From Actinomycetes bacterium (lineage in GTDB: Bacteria > Actinomycetota > Acidimicrobiia > Acidimicrobiales > Acidimicrobiaceae): 64,000 nt of DNA. The stretch's first letter is position 1; every line of letters begins with the position of its first letter. Made by a program: the position numbers and the translations under genes. This document shows, one piece after another, positions 43,066 to 53,208 of the stretch. Under the pieces are notes generated by a model. It saw nothing but the letters and a program-made list of their open reading frames with translations. It had not been told where the DNA came from and ran no database searches. Where the stretch lies: positions 37,263 to 101,262 of the forward strand of contig JAJYNL010000038.1 in NCBI GenBank assembly GCA_021786375.1, given 5' to 3'.

Positions 43066-45024
43066 TCAGATCGCCCAGGCCGCCTTCAGGCCCTCGAGCA
43101 CCGCCTCCTCCACGGTGCGCGGCGCGAGGCAGTCCCCTACTCCCGTCACCGCCAGGCTCTCGTCCGCGGCAAGCTCCCGAAGCAAGTCGTCCACAGGAAG
43201 GCTCCCTTGGGCGAGAACGAGATTGTACGCCTCCTCAAGGATCACCGGCTCCCCGGTCAGGACGTGCTGCAGGTAGACGCTGTCCTCGTCAACGCCGACG
43301 ATCCTCACCAGGGGCATGATCTCGATGTGCTGGCGATAAAGGGATCCCACCATCGAGTCACGCACGTACTGCTGCAAGGACTCGCCTGGCGCGTAGCCAC
43401 TCACAGCCAAAACCACCGAATGCCCGGCGGCGGCCAACATGCGGGCGGCACCGATGCCGACCCAGTCAGCCCGCCAATCGGCGACCACGGTCCGCCCTCG
43501 CGGCTTCAACCTTCCGGGGGCCGAGATCACCGCCCAGGCGTTGCTCACCGCCGGCATCCCCACCGTCTCCAGTACCGGTACCCTGGGTTGGGCGCCGGTG
43601 GCGACGATGACGGCATCGGGCGCCATCCCCCTGACTTCCGCCGCGGTGACCGAATGGCGAAGCTCGAAGATCACGCCCGACCGCGACGCCTCCGAGTAGA
43701 GATTGTCGATCGCACCACCGAACTCCTCCCGATCAGGTAAGGCCGATGCCAGCCGTACCTGACCGCCGAGACGGCTCCGTGCCTCGAAGAGAGTCACGGC
43801 ATGGCCTCGCTCCGCGGCCACGGCGGCGGCCTTCAAGCCTGCCGGCCCACCACCTACGACCACGACCGTACGAGCTCGCACCGCCTTTTGAACTCTGCCG
43901 TAGAGCAGCTCCCGGCCGGTCTCGGGATGCTGGATGCACGAGATTGGGTATCCGGCGTGGAAATGGCCGATACACGCCTGATTGCAGGCGATACAGGCGC
44001 GTATCTCCTCTACACGGCCTCCAATCACCTTGGAGGGCATCTCAGGGTCACAGATCAGAGCCCTGGTCATCGCACAAGCGTCGGCACTCCCTTGCTCGAT
44101 GATCCGAGCTGCGTCCTGGGGCTGATTGATTCTCCCGGCCACCAGAACGGGGACTTTGACAACCTGCTTTACCTTGGCCGCGTAGGCGGCGGTATAACCA
44201 ACCGGATAGTTCATCGGGGGGACGATATGGTCGGAGCCAGACAGGCTCGCGGAGGTCCCTACGGTGACGCTTACGTAGTCGAGCAGCCCCAATCGGTCAA
44301 GCTCCGCGCATGCGGCGAGGGCATCGTCCTCCACGAGGCCGGCCGGATCGAGTTCGTCCCCGGAGATGCGCATGCCAACCGCCATGCCGGGCCCGACGGC
44401 GCCCTTGACCGCCTCGAGGACCTCACGTAGAAAGCGCAGGCGATTACCGATATCGCCCCCGTACCCGTCTGAGCGCTGATTGACCGAGGAGTTGAGGAAC
44501 TGGGCGGGGAGGTAGCCGTGGCTGGCAACGATCTCCACCCCGTCAAGACCACCTGCCTGCAGGCGCAGCGCGGCGCGCGCGTACCCCGCAACAATCTCGG
44601 CGATGGTCCGCTCGTCCAGTTCGCGTGGCGTCACTCTGAAGCGCTCGTTGGGGACCGCGGATGCGCTCCAGGCCACGGGCATGGATCCGTCCTGTGACTC
44701 CATCACTTCGCGGCCGGGGTGAAAGAGTTGGCCGAAGAGCTTGCAACCACTCGGGTGAACGGCGGCAGCCACCTTGGCATATCCGGAAATGCACGAGTCG
44801 TCAGTCGCCATCAACACGTGCGAGGTGTATCGCGCACTCGAATGGACCCCGGATACCTGCATCACGATCAGCCCGGCACCACCCTTGGCCCGTGCGCGGT
44901 GGTATGCAACCAGCTGATCGGTTACCAACCCGTCTCGGGCCATCACCGTGTCGTGTCCCGATGAAAAGATCCTGTTCTTTATGGTTACCGGGCCGATCAC
45001 CAGCGGCTCGAACAGCCTCTTCAT
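43066..45024 (-). CDS. NADH:flavin oxidoreductase / 2,4-dienoyl-CoA reductase-type FAD/FMN/FeS enzyme
   Basis: OYE barrel N-terminus (FEPLVIGPVTIKNRIFSSGHDT), CIACNQACIGHFHAGYPISCIQHP cysteine cluster, VVVGGGPAGLKAAAVAAERGH FAD domain. Confidence 0.9.
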   Translation of the reverse strand: MKRLFEPLVIGPVTIKNRIFSSGHDTVMARDGLVTDQLVAYHRARAKGGAGLIVMQVSGVHSSARYTSHVLMATDDSCISGYAKVAAAVHPSGCKLFGQLFHPGREVMESQDGSMPVAWSASAVPNERFRVTPRELDERTIAEIVAGYARAALRLQAGGLDGVEIVASHGYLPAQFLNSSVNQRSDGYGGDIGNRLRFLREVLEAVKGAVGPGMAVGMRISGDELDPAGLVEDDALAACAELDRLGLLDYVSVTVGTSASLSGSDHIVPPMNYPVGYTAAYAAKVKQVVKVPVLVAGRINQPQDAARIIEQGSADACAMTRALICDPEMPSKVIGGRVEEIRACIACNQACIGHFHAGYPISCIQHPETGRELLYGRVQKAVRARTVVVVGGGPAGLKAAAVAAERGHAVTLFEARSRLGGQVRLASALPDREEFGGAIDNLYSEASRSGVIFELRHSVTAAEVRGMAPDAVIVATGAQPRVPVLETVGMPAVSNAWAVISAPGRLKPRGRTVVADWRADWVGIGAARMLAAAGHSVVLAVSGYAPGESLQQYVRDSMVGSLYRQHIEIMPLVRIVGVDEDSVYLQHVLTGEPVILEEAYNLVLAQGSLPVDDLLRELAADESLAVTGVGDCLAPRTVEEAVLEGLKAAWAI

Positions 45025-45234
45025 CTTTGCCTACACCCCTTCAGGCTCCGCTCGGAGCCGGCAACGCTCGAAACCGATGCATGTACCCGCGGCCCCAGGC
45101 CCGCTTCAGCAGTATTAGCTCGAGCAAGGGCGAATGGCCGGCGCCGTGAGAATAGCATCCCAAAAGGCTAACGTGCTTAGTTTTCGCCCCCTGGCCGCAT
45201 GGGCATACCCCGGGCGCGGCCGGCCTGCGCATTG

Positions 45235-47100
45235 TCAGCCCCCGTGGGAGCGTGCCATATTGGCGAACTTGGTATAGGTCTCCAGGAAGGAGAGGCGGGC
45301 TACGCCAGTGGGGCCGTTGCGATGTTTGGAAACCAGGATCTCCGCGATCCCTTTGTCCATCGTCTCGGCATTGTAGGCTTCGTCGCGGTAGATGAACATC
45401 ACCACATCCGCGTCCTGCTCGAGGCTGTTGTGCACGACAATGCCGTTGGCGACAAAGCTCTGGTGCTCGTCCACGGTGATATCAAAGGTCGGTCCCCAAC
45501 CGAGAAACTCCGCCGACACCACTGCCTCGAAGCCGGCGCGGTTGTCGGGGCTGCCACCATAGACGGGCGCACCAGGAGCTGCGGCTGCAATCGCGGCAAC
45601 GCCGCCCACTCTGGCGGGCGTGTGCACCGCCAGCTCGTCAGCGGTGTTCAGCTGCCAGAGCATCTTCCATCCACGCCGGGTGTAGAAGCGATGATTGGGG
45701 GTGGCGTCCACGCTCAGCCCCGACTCGAGGCGCAGTCGGTAGAGCGGCTTGACGCCGGAAAGGCGGACGTCGCGGACACGCCCGGGAACCATCCGGCCCT
45801 CGGCGTCCATGGCCACAAGCTCCATGCCGGGATGGCCGAAGAAGCGCCACAGGGCATCGATGCTCACGGTGTTGCCATCGGCGTCCACGGTGATCTGCGA
45901 GGAGCCGGCGAGGCAGCCCGATTCACGCAGGTCCGCCAGTGCCGGACGCTTGTCGGAGCGCATCTCCAGGTTGCGCGAGAGCTGGGAAAGAGCCAGCACA
46001 GGCACGTCGAGTTCGCGCGCCAGCAGCTTAAGGCCCCGCGATATCTCCGAAACCTCCATCTGCCTTGACTCGGAGCGGTAGCCCCCCGACATCAGCTGAA
46101 GGTAATCAACAACCACCAGGCCAAGGCCGCCGGTTGCCGCCTTCAGCCTGCGCGCCTTGGCGCGAATGTCGAGAATGGTGACGTGGGCATTGTCGTCGAT
46201 GTAGATCGGCGCCTCCGCCAAGTTACCCAGGGCGCGGGATATGCGGCTCCAATCCTCCTCGGAGAGGTTGCCGGTACGCATCCTGCGCGAATCGACGCGA
46301 GCCTCGGAAGCGAGTATGCGCTGGGTCAACTCCAAGTGGCTCATCTCCAGCGAGAAGACCAGCACGGGCAGGTTGGACCGGCTTGCCACGTGGGTGGCTA
46401 TCCCGAGTGCGAAAGAGGTCTTGCCCATTCCCGGGCGGGCACCGACAATAATCAATGCCGAGCGCTGCATTCCCGAGAGGATCTCGTCGAGCTCGAAGTA
46501 GCCAGTGCTGATGCCGGTGACGTTGTCGGGGTTCTCGTATTGGGCCTGCAGGTCGTCCAAAGTGCGAAGTAGGACTTCCTTGATGGAAACCAGGGAATCG
46601 GTCGACTTGCGCTGGGAAACTTCGAAGATGAGGGATTCCGCCAGATCGAGCACGGCCCCCACGTTCTCCGGGACGGAGTAGGCAAGCTCGGAGATCTCGC
46701 CGGCGACCTTGATCAGCTTGCGCAGCAGCGAGTACTCCTCCACGATCCGCGCGTAGCGCGCGGCGCTCGCCACTGCGGGTGTGTTGGCCTGCAGCTCCAG
46801 CAGTGCGGCCGTGCCGCCCACCAGATCGTATGTGTCGCGCCTGCGAAGCTCCTCGGAGACGCTGACCGGGTCGACCGAGTCGCCCCGGGAATGGAGTTCT
46901 GTAAGTGCTTCGAAGACCGCCGAATGTGACGGCTTGTAAAAGTCGGCGGCCTGGCAGAACTCGAGCGCGTCGGCGATCGCATCCCTTGAGAGGAGCATCG
47001 CTCCCAGAAGCGACTCCTCGGCCTCCAGGTTATGAGGAATAGCCCTCTCGAGGGCGTTCTGCGCCGAACTGGCATCGCGCCTCTGAATCTGCCTTGCCAC
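45235..47100 (-). CDS. dnaB: Replicative DNA helicase DnaB (intein-containing precursor)
   Basis: N-term IPHNLEAEESLLGAMLLSRDAI; Walker A GARPGMGKTSFALGIA; VVVDYLQLMSG; exteins join as LADLRESG/SLEQDADVVMFIYRDE. Confidence 0.96.
   Translation of the reverse strand: MARQIQRRDASSAQNALERAIPHNLEAEESLLGAMLLSRDAIADALEFCQAADFYKPSHSAVFEALTELHSRGDSVDPVSVSEELRRRDTYDLVGGTAALLELQANTPAVASAARYARIVEEYSLLRKLIKVAGEISELAYSVPENVGAVLDLAESLIFEVSQRKSTDSLVSIKEVLLRTLDDLQAQYENPDNVTGISTGYFELDEILSGMQRSALIIVGARPGMGKTSFALGIATHVASRSNLPVLVFSLEMSHLELTQRILASEARVDSRRMRTGNLSEEDWSRISRALGNLAEAPIYIDDNAHVTILDIRAKARRLKAATGGLGLVVVDYLQLMSGGYRSESRQMEVSEISRGLKLLARELDVPVLALSQLSRNLEMRSDKRPALADLRESGCLAGSSQITVDADGNTVSIDALWRFFGHPGMELVAMDAEGRMVPGRVRDVRLSGVKPLYRLRLESGLSVDATPNHRFYTRRGWKMLWQLNTADELAVHTPARVGGVAAIAAAAPGAPVYGGSPDNRAGFEAVVSAEFLGWGPTFDITVDEHQSFVANGIVVHNSLEQDADVVMFIYRDEAYNAETMDKGIAEILVSKHRNGPTGVARLSFLETYTKFANMARSHGG
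45427..45915 (-). mobile_element. Mini-intein (163 aa) inside DnaB, no apparent homing endonuclease
   Basis: Begins CLAGSSQITVDADG after RESG, block-B-like VDATPNHRFYTRRGW, block F/G FDITVDEHQSFVANGIVVHN, followed by extein +1 Ser (SLEQDADVV). Confidence 0.95.
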
Positions 47101-47134
47101 GCCACTCCCCCGTCACCCAGGTCGGGAACAAGAA

Positions 47135-47162
47135 TGGCCGCAGCTTTGAAGCCGCGGCCATC
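47135..47162 (-). terminator. Hairpin terminator between rplI and dnaB
   Basis: ATGGCCGC...GCGGCCAT stem; minus strand continues TCTTGTTCCC. Confidence 0.6.
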
Positions 47163-47191
47163 AAAGAGGGTCATCCCCTTGCGGGGAAAAC

Positions 47192-47635
47192 CTACTCGCT
47201 TACGACGACCGTCAGCGAGGCCTGAACCTCCGGATGGAGAAGCACGGCGATTTCGCGGGAGCCGGTCTCGCGAATCGGCTCTTCGAGCTTGACGGATCGC
47301 CGATCGACCTCCACACCCAGGCTGGTGCGAATGCCTTCCACGATCTCGGTGACACCCACCGAGCCGTACAGCTTGCCATCGTGGGCAGCATTGCCTGCCA
47401 AGGTGATGGTGGCACCCGAGATCTTGCGTGCGATCTCCTCTGCGCCCTCGCGGGCCCTGCGATCCCTCAGGTCGCGAGCCCGTCGCATGGCCTCCGCCTG
47501 CGACTTGATTCCGGCGGTGGCCACAATAGCCAGGCCTTTGGGAAGAAGGTAGTTCCTCGCGTACCCATCGGCAACCTCGACGATGTCGCCACGCTTCCCC
47601 AAATGCTGTTGGTCACTGCGCAATACGACTTGCAT
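47192..47635 (-). CDS. rplI: 50S ribosomal protein L9
   Basis: MQVVLRSDQQHLGKRGDIVEVADGYARNYLLPKGLAI. Confidence 0.97.
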   Translation of the reverse strand: MQVVLRSDQQHLGKRGDIVEVADGYARNYLLPKGLAIVATAGIKSQAEAMRRARDLRDRRAREGAEEIARKISGATITLAGNAAHDGKLYGSVGVTEIVEGIRTSLGVEVDRRSVKLEEPIRETGSREIAVLLHPEVQASLTVVVSE

Positions 47636-47638
47636 CGA

Positions 47639-48034
47639 CTACTCCTCTCCCTCTTCGGCAACCACCTCGGCGGCGGTTTCCTCGGCGGCGGTTTCCTCGG
47701 AAACCGCCTCGGGGGCCCCGACGGGAGCCTGGGCGGCACGTGGCCCGCGCAGGGAAGTGCGCTCGGCGATCATGCGCTGCGTGTAGGGCAGCAAGGCCAT
47801 CTCGCGCGCATTCTTGATGGCCAGAGCCACTGCACGCTGATGCTGGTCGCAGTTTCCGGTTACGCGACGCGCCCGGATCTTGCCACGCTCGCTCACGAAC
47901 TTCTTCAGCGGATCGGTGTCCTTGTAGTCGATGAAGTCGACTTTGTGAGCACAGAAGGAGCAGACCTTCTTCTTGATCTTCTTATTGGTGTCCTTGGGGG
48001 CCCTGCGTGAAGAGCCCTTTTCGCCTCTTGCCAT
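47639..48034 (-). CDS. rpsR: 30S ribosomal protein S18 with Cys motif and acidic Ala/Glu-rich C-terminal tail
   Basis: [65 protein letters not shown]; tail [19 protein letters not shown]. Confidence 0.95.
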   Translation of the reverse strand: MARGEKGSSRRAPKDTNKKIKKKVCSFCAHKVDFIDYKDTDPLKKFVSERGKIRARRVTGNCDQHQRAVALAIKNAREMALLPYTQRMIAERTSLRGPRAAQAPVGAPEAVSEETAAEETAAEVVAEEGEE

Positions 48035-48487
48035 TTAGAACGGATCCTCTTCGTCGATGAATGAGCTCGGTACAATCTCGGTCGCGGGCTCCGTAACACT
48101 TGCACTCTCGTTCGAGCGCTGCCTGCGCTCCGTGCGCGCCAACTGTGCGGTGGCCCAGCGCAGGCTGGGTCCGACCTCGTCGGCTATGACCTCCACCTTC
48201 GAACGCTTCTGACCATCTTCGTTCTCCCAGGAGCGCTGCTCGAGACGCCCGACGACGATGACGCGCGAGCCCTTCGAAAGACTCTCGTGGGCATGCTCAG
48301 CCAGCTCTCGCCAGCAAACCACGTCGAAATAGGAGGTCGCCTCCTCCCACTCGTTGGTCTGGCGGTTCTGCCAGCGACGAGAGACTGCGATACCGAAGGT
48401 TACGTTGGGAAGTCCTGACTGGGTGTACCTCAGCTCGAGGTCCTTGGTTACGTTGCCGACCAGGAATACGGTGTTACCGCTGGACAT
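48035..48487 (-). CDS. ssb: Single-stranded DNA-binding protein
   Basis: NTVFLVGNVTKDLELRYTQSGLPNVTFGIAVSRRW; acidic C-terminal tip DEEDPF. Confidence 0.95.
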   Translation of the reverse strand: MSSGNTVFLVGNVTKDLELRYTQSGLPNVTFGIAVSRRWQNRQTNEWEEATSYFDVVCWRELAEHAHESLSKGSRVIVVGRLEQRSWENEDGQKRSKVEVIADEVGPSLRWATAQLARTERRQRSNESASVTEPATEIVPSSFIDEEDPF

Positions 48488-48505
48488 GTCTATCTCCAGG
48501 TTTGT

Positions 48506-48856
48506 CTAGCGAGAGACTCGCTCTTGCTCGGTCGAGTTCGATCCGGAATTGCGCATGCGGGCGGCAACGCGCTCGGGCAGACGAACGACCTTATGACGGA
48601 TGACGGGATCAGCGATCGAAAGAACGCGATCTATCTCAGCAACGGCTTCCGGGCCGGCGGAGAACTCGAAGACAACGTAGTTGCCCTCTTGGTTCTTGTT
48701 GATCTCATACGCCAGCTTGCGGCGACCCCAACGGTTCACCTTATGCAGTTGGCCATCCTGGGTGATCAAATCGGAAACCCTGGTGATGACCCCTTCGGCG
48801 TCGCTATCGGCGACTTTGGAGTCAAGTATGACCATGAGTTCATACGGACGCGACAA
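48506..48856 (-). CDS. rpsF: 30S ribosomal protein S6
   Basis: LSRPYELMVILDSKVADSDAEGVITRVSDLI...WGRRKLAYEINKNQEGNYVVFEF; TTG start 48856 with AGGAG upstream preferred over 48940. Confidence 0.93.
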   Translation of the reverse strand: MSRPYELMVILDSKVADSDAEGVITRVSDLITQDGQLHKVNRWGRRKLAYEINKNQEGNYVVFEFSAGPEAVAEIDRVLSIADPVIRHKVVRLPERVAARMRNSGSNSTEQERVSR

Positions 48857-49267
48857 TATGGCATCTCCTCCTACGGACCCCGGACCGACCGGGGGTCCCC
48901 CGCCACAATGCGGGGAACAGGGCGGGTGGGACTCACCCACGATTAGCGGAACTATCCTAATGGCTCAGCGTGCCTGGCGATGCGGGATGCGCGGACCTCG
49001 CGTGCCCAGTCCCAAGGGTGGGGCCGAGGCCATCGAGGCCGGCGCGGCAAAGACACGGGCACCTCGATCCTTTTCGGAGTTCGGCAATTGCGCCCTGGTT
49101 GGCAGGGATTGCACACCCGAGAGCAGTGCTCGCCCCCTGGCCGGTACGGCTCCGACCCGTTTCAGCCGGTCTCCCAAGGCCCGTTGCTTTCCCGCGATAG
49201 GCGTCCCGGCAAAGCCGGGCGCCTGGCCAACGAGGGGTGCTCCGATTGATCTGCGGAGATCAGCCGC

Positions 49268-50062
49268 TCACCGAGTTGCGGATCTCTCGACCGCCAGCGC
49301 TATCTCCGCTACGTCGGTGGCCGCGCGGCGGTCAACGCTATAGAGGGTTCTGCCGGCACGCTCGGCCGGAAGTGCTTCAACAGAAGCACGGATCATGCCC
49401 GCGATCTCGAAGTCCTCGGCACGATCCATCAGGTATGCCGCATCCTCATTCCCCGTGATGCCATTGCCTACCAGGAGGAGACGCTCTATACCCACCTCCT
49501 GCGCCATGCGCCGCACCTGATGCGCCGTGGCAATCGATCGTGGGTTTGGCCCGGCCACCACCAGCATGGTGTCTACGGAGTCGGCCGTCGCCCGTCCCAG
49601 GTGTTCGACACCGGCGTACAGGTCGAGCAGCACCACCTCGCCCTCTTTGAGCATCAAGTGACGAACCAATTCGCGCAAGACCGAGCTGGCCGGGCAGAAG
49701 CATCCCCCGCCGCCATGCTCGACCGACCCGAGCAGTAAAAGGCGCAAGGCGCCCCGGGACACGGTGAGCCTCTCGGGAAGGTCGGCCACGGTGGGGTTCA
49801 TACGGAAAACACCCGTCCGGCCCCCCGACCGCTCGTCCAGAACTCCCTCCATGGCAGACAGCGGGACGGCCTCGGCAAGCTCGTCGGCGGTGAAACCCAG
49901 CGCGGGACCAAGGCATGGCGACGGATCCGCGTCAATCGCCAGCACGCCCCTTCCCCGGGCAAGGAAGTGATAGGCCAGCAGGGCGGTCAGTGTCGTCTTT
50001 CCGACCCCACCCTTTCCCGCTACCGCGATGCGCAGCGGACGTGGCGCAGGCTCAGGCTGCAT
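49268..50062 (-). CDS. cooC: CODH nickel-insertion accessory ATPase, CooC-like (MinD/ParA fold)
   Basis: IAVAGKGGVGKTTLTALLAYHFLARGRGVLAIDADPSPCLGPALG deviant Walker A; CFC (CxC) motif in GGGGCFCPASSVLRELV; adjacent to cooS. Confidence 0.87.
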   Translation of the reverse strand: MQPEPAPRPLRIAVAGKGGVGKTTLTALLAYHFLARGRGVLAIDADPSPCLGPALGFTADELAEAVPLSAMEGVLDERSGGRTGVFRMNPTVADLPERLTVSRGALRLLLLGSVEHGGGGCFCPASSVLRELVRHLMLKEGEVVLLDLYAGVEHLGRATADSVDTMLVVAGPNPRSIATAHQVRRMAQEVGIERLLLVGNGITGNEDAAYLMDRAEDFEIAGMIRASVEALPAERAGRTLYSVDRRAATDVAEIALAVERSATR

Positions 50063-51296
50063 GGCGCCTTGGCTTGGGTGGACGAGGCATGGACCAGGCC
50101 GGTCCGACTCCGGGTCGGGCGATGACGGCGCCCAGTCGGCGCACCTCCACCCCTTTGCGCATCATTTCGAGGAGTGCTCCGCTTCCAGAGATGTCGCCGA
50201 TGAACTGGCCGTTGGAGATGACTCCATCGCGGATTCGCACCCTTCGCCGGGCACCGGCGGTGGCGAAGTCGTGCGGCTCGTCGTTGCTCCGCTCTCCGAA
50301 GGAGGCGACTGCCATGCCAAACACCCGGACCACATTGACGATTTCGGTACCGCTGTGTCTGGATTCCCCGCCCGCCATCGACCCCCCGGCGATTCTTCCC
50401 ATTGACACGGCGTTCGGCCAGGTAGGAATCAGGCGCTGCCGGCCGTCCCACGCCGGCGCCTGGGCTACATCCCCCGCTGCCCAGACCCCGGGCACGGAGG
50501 TGGCCATCGAGGCATCGACGAGAACACCCACATCCGTTGCGACGCCCGAGCCCGCAAGCCACCCAAGGTCGGGGCGGACGCCGGTGGCAATGATCACCAG
50601 ATCGGCGGGAAGCACCCCTGCGTCGAGCCGGACGCCGCGCACCGCGCCTCTTTCTGACTCGATCGCGCGAGCAAGGGCTGAACACAAGACCTTGACGCCA
50701 TTTTCCTCGAGCCGAGATCGAACGATTTCAGCCAGATCGGCATCAAGCATCTGCGGCAGCACCTGGTCCAGTGCCTCCAGAACGGTCACCTCCAGCCCCA
50801 GGCGCCTGAGCGCCTGAGCCGCCTCCAGGCCTATGAAACCGGAACCGATCACCACAGCCCGCCGTCCGCGCCGAGCCAGGGCCATGATCGCCTCCGCATC
50901 GGACAGCGTCTTGAGCGCAAAGACTCCGCCCGTACCCTCGATCCCGTCTATGTGAGGCCTGGCCGCCACGGCGCCGGTAGCCACCAGCAGTTTGTGCCAC
51001 GCGAGACTGCGGAGTTCGCCCGCCTTGCTGATCACGACGACTCCGCGGTCCAGCTCGACTGCGGTCGCGCCGCCAAGGAACTCCACGCCGTTGTCGTCGT
51101 AAAAGGAAGCCGGCCTCAAAAAGAGGCGCTCCCGAGGCACACTTCCCTCCACATACTCCGCCAGCGGGCAGGGCGAATAAAAGGGCACTTCCTCCTGCGA
51201 GACAACGGTGACCCTTGAGCGGCTGTCAAGGGCTCTGAAGCGCTCGATAGCCGCCACCGCCGCCGGGCCGTTCCCAATAATCACCAGGTCGCTCAT
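50052..51296 (-). CDS. FAD-dependent NAD(P)-disulfide-type oxidoreductase of the CODH locus
   Basis: DLVIIGNGPAAVAAIERFRALD; VIGSGFIGLEAAQALRRLGLEVTVLEA; VPGVWAAGDVAQAP. Confidence 0.9.
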   Translation of the reverse strand: MSDLVIIGNGPAAVAAIERFRALDSRSRVTVVSQEEVPFYSPCPLAEYVEGSVPRERLFLRPASFYDDNGVEFLGGATAVELDRGVVVISKAGELRSLAWHKLLVATGAVAARPHIDGIEGTGGVFALKTLSDAEAIMALARRGRRAVVIGSGFIGLEAAQALRRLGLEVTVLEALDQVLPQMLDADLAEIVRSRLEENGVKVLCSALARAIESERGAVRGVRLDAGVLPADLVIIATGVRPDLGWLAGSGVATDVGVLVDASMATSVPGVWAAGDVAQAPAWDGRQRLIPTWPNAVSMGRIAGGSMAGGESRHSGTEIVNVVRVFGMAVASFGERSNDEPHDFATAGARRRVRIRDGVISNGQFIGDISGSGALLEMMRKGVEVRRLGAVIARPGVGPAWSMPRPPKPRRHAA

Positions 51297-51306
51297 CTTG
51301 GTTCTC

Positions 51307-53208
51307 TCAGGAGAGCCCTAGTGCGGCGCGCTTTTGGGAGATGTGTTCGACCATCCAGTCAGCCGCCCGCTTGGCTTCAAGCTCGACGTGGACCACCGCG
51401 CCTGTCACATCGGCCAAGTCCTCGGTGAGGAGCTTGGTGACCATCGGTCCCCCAAGTATCCGCGGAGCCGGAGCGATGTGGGTTGACACGCCCAGCGCCA
51501 GGAAGGAACCACCTATGGACACGGCCTTCTCCTGCACGAGCTCAGGCGCTGAGCCCACTGCGGGAAGCTGGCCTATCTTGACTCCCAGGCGGTCGGCCAC
51601 CGCCGCCAGAAGGTCCACGATCCGCGAGTTGTCGACACATGCGCCCATGTGCCAAACGGGTGGGAGCGCGCCGCCGAGGCCGGCGGCCCGCCCCAGTGCG
51701 CCCAGAACGGCCTTCAGGCCGGGGCCGGCATAGCGCTCCGTCGCCTCCGGCGTGAGAAGGCCGGCCTGGGCACATATATGTGCGGTGCAGCCGGTGGTCA
51801 CAACCAGGACATCCTGGGCGATGAGATTCTTTACCAGCTCCTCGGTCATCGCCCCGTCGCGGAACCTGATGGACGAGCAACCGACGATCCCCGCGAAGCC
51901 ATGGATGTTCCCATTGGCCACGTTGTCGATGACGGGCTTGATGGGATCCTCGGCATTTACCTTGGAAAGTACGCCGACAATCGCCTCCACCGAGAAACCC
52001 GCCATGGCGGAGGTGGAAATCTGAGGTATGTCTACGGGCTTCCCTTTTCGCGCTCCGAATGCGGTAATCGCCGCCCGCACGATTTCGCGCGCGGTTTCGT
52101 CAGCGTGCTCGGGCTCGAAGGGCATGTGTCGCGCGTCAGGAATGCGGACCATGGGGTCGGTGGTGATAAAGGCGGTGTCGAAGCACTTGGCCACTTGGGC
52201 GAGCTGAGGCCATATGCACTGAATGTCGACGACCATCGCATCAACCGCGCCCGTCATGAGAATCAGCTCGCTCTGGGAGTTGTGCGCCGCAAGCTTGACG
52301 CCATGGCGCATCGAGAGTTCATTTCCCGTGCAGCAGACTCCCACCACGTTGATCCGGTCCGCCCCGGCGGCGATCGCCTCGTCCTCGAGCTTGAATGCCC
52401 ACTCGAGAATCTTCTCGGAGAGAACCGGGTTATGGCCGTGCGCGGCAACGTTGACACTCTTCTCGTCCAGTACACCAACCGCGGCTTCGGTCACCGAGAC
52501 TTCGGGAACGCCGAAGAGCATGTCCTGCAGGTCGACACAGAGGGCCAGCCCCGTCCACCCGTCGATCAGGCTCATCTTCAGCACGCGCATCATGAGGGAT
52601 GCGGGATCCGCATCGTTCCCCATTGAGGTGGCGTGCATGGCCGTCTCAATCTCGTTGTGGGGGTTTGAATACATCAAGCCCAGATTCGCCCACATCTCCT
52701 GCTCACCCCTGGGAGCCCGCTTGGACACCCAGTTGTTGGGAAGCTCGTCCTGGCGGCCGAAGTCCTCCAGGGCAATGTCGACCAGATCACGGCAGACGTC
52801 CTTGACCTCACGCCCGTCGGTGGGAACACCGAAAACCTTGGCCAGCGAGAGAACCTTGGCCTCGCCCTTTATCTCGTATGGCGCCTTGCCGTCGAGTACA
52901 TCCCTCAGGGTCAGGAGAACATGCCGTGCGTGACCCACGTGCGACGCGGCCCCGCCAACCGTCTCCCGCAGCAGGTTCCTGGCCACCATGGCATCGGGTG
53001 TTATTCCGCAGATCCCTGTCTTTGGGCCGTCCCCGAATGGATCGATCCGGCACGGGCCCATATAGCACGTGCGGCAGCAGGTACCCAGTTCACCGAAGCC
53101 GCACTGGGGCGACATTTCGGCAAGTCGGTCCCTGCCGGTGTCCATGCCCTTCTTCCGGGCAATCTGCAGAAGCGCCGCCTCGACCGGCGGCTGGTTCAAA
53201 AGTGTCAT
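51307..53208 (-). CDS. cooS: Anaerobic (Ni-Fe) carbon monoxide dehydrogenase catalytic subunit
   Basis: CGFGELGTCCRTCYMGPCRIDPF (B/D clusters), VVGVCCTGNELSMRHG, VGCSSIRFRDG, TTGCTAHICAQAG, WHMGACVDNSRI (C cluster). Start MTLLNQPPVEAA at 53208 preferred. Confidence 0.95.
   Translation of the reverse strand: MTLLNQPPVEAALLQIARKKGMDTGRDRLAEMSPQCGFGELGTCCRTCYMGPCRIDPFGDGPKTGICGITPDAMVARNLLRETVGGAASHVGHARHVLLTLRDVLDGKAPYEIKGEAKVLSLAKVFGVPTDGREVKDVCRDLVDIALEDFGRQDELPNNWVSKRAPRGEQEMWANLGLMYSNPHNEIETAMHATSMGNDADPASLMMRVLKMSLIDGWTGLALCVDLQDMLFGVPEVSVTEAAVGVLDEKSVNVAAHGHNPVLSEKILEWAFKLEDEAIAAGADRINVVGVCCTGNELSMRHGVKLAAHNSQSELILMTGAVDAMVVDIQCIWPQLAQVAKCFDTAFITTDPMVRIPDARHMPFEPEHADETAREIVRAAITAFGARKGKPVDIPQISTSAMAGFSVEAIVGVLSKVNAEDPIKPVIDNVANGNIHGFAGIVGCSSIRFRDGAMTEELVKNLIAQDVLVVTTGCTAHICAQAGLLTPEATERYAGPGLKAVLGALGRAAGLGGALPPVWHMGACVDNSRIVDLLAAVADRLGVKIGQLPAVGSAPELVQEKAVSIGGSFLALGVSTHIAPAPRILGGPMVTKLLTEDLADVTGAVVHVELEAKRAADWMVEHISQKRAALGLS

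Noticed and set aside
49247-49262. TGATCT-GCGG-AGATCA hairpin near the end of cooC
   Set aside because: Only 6 bp and no T tract; weak as a terminator
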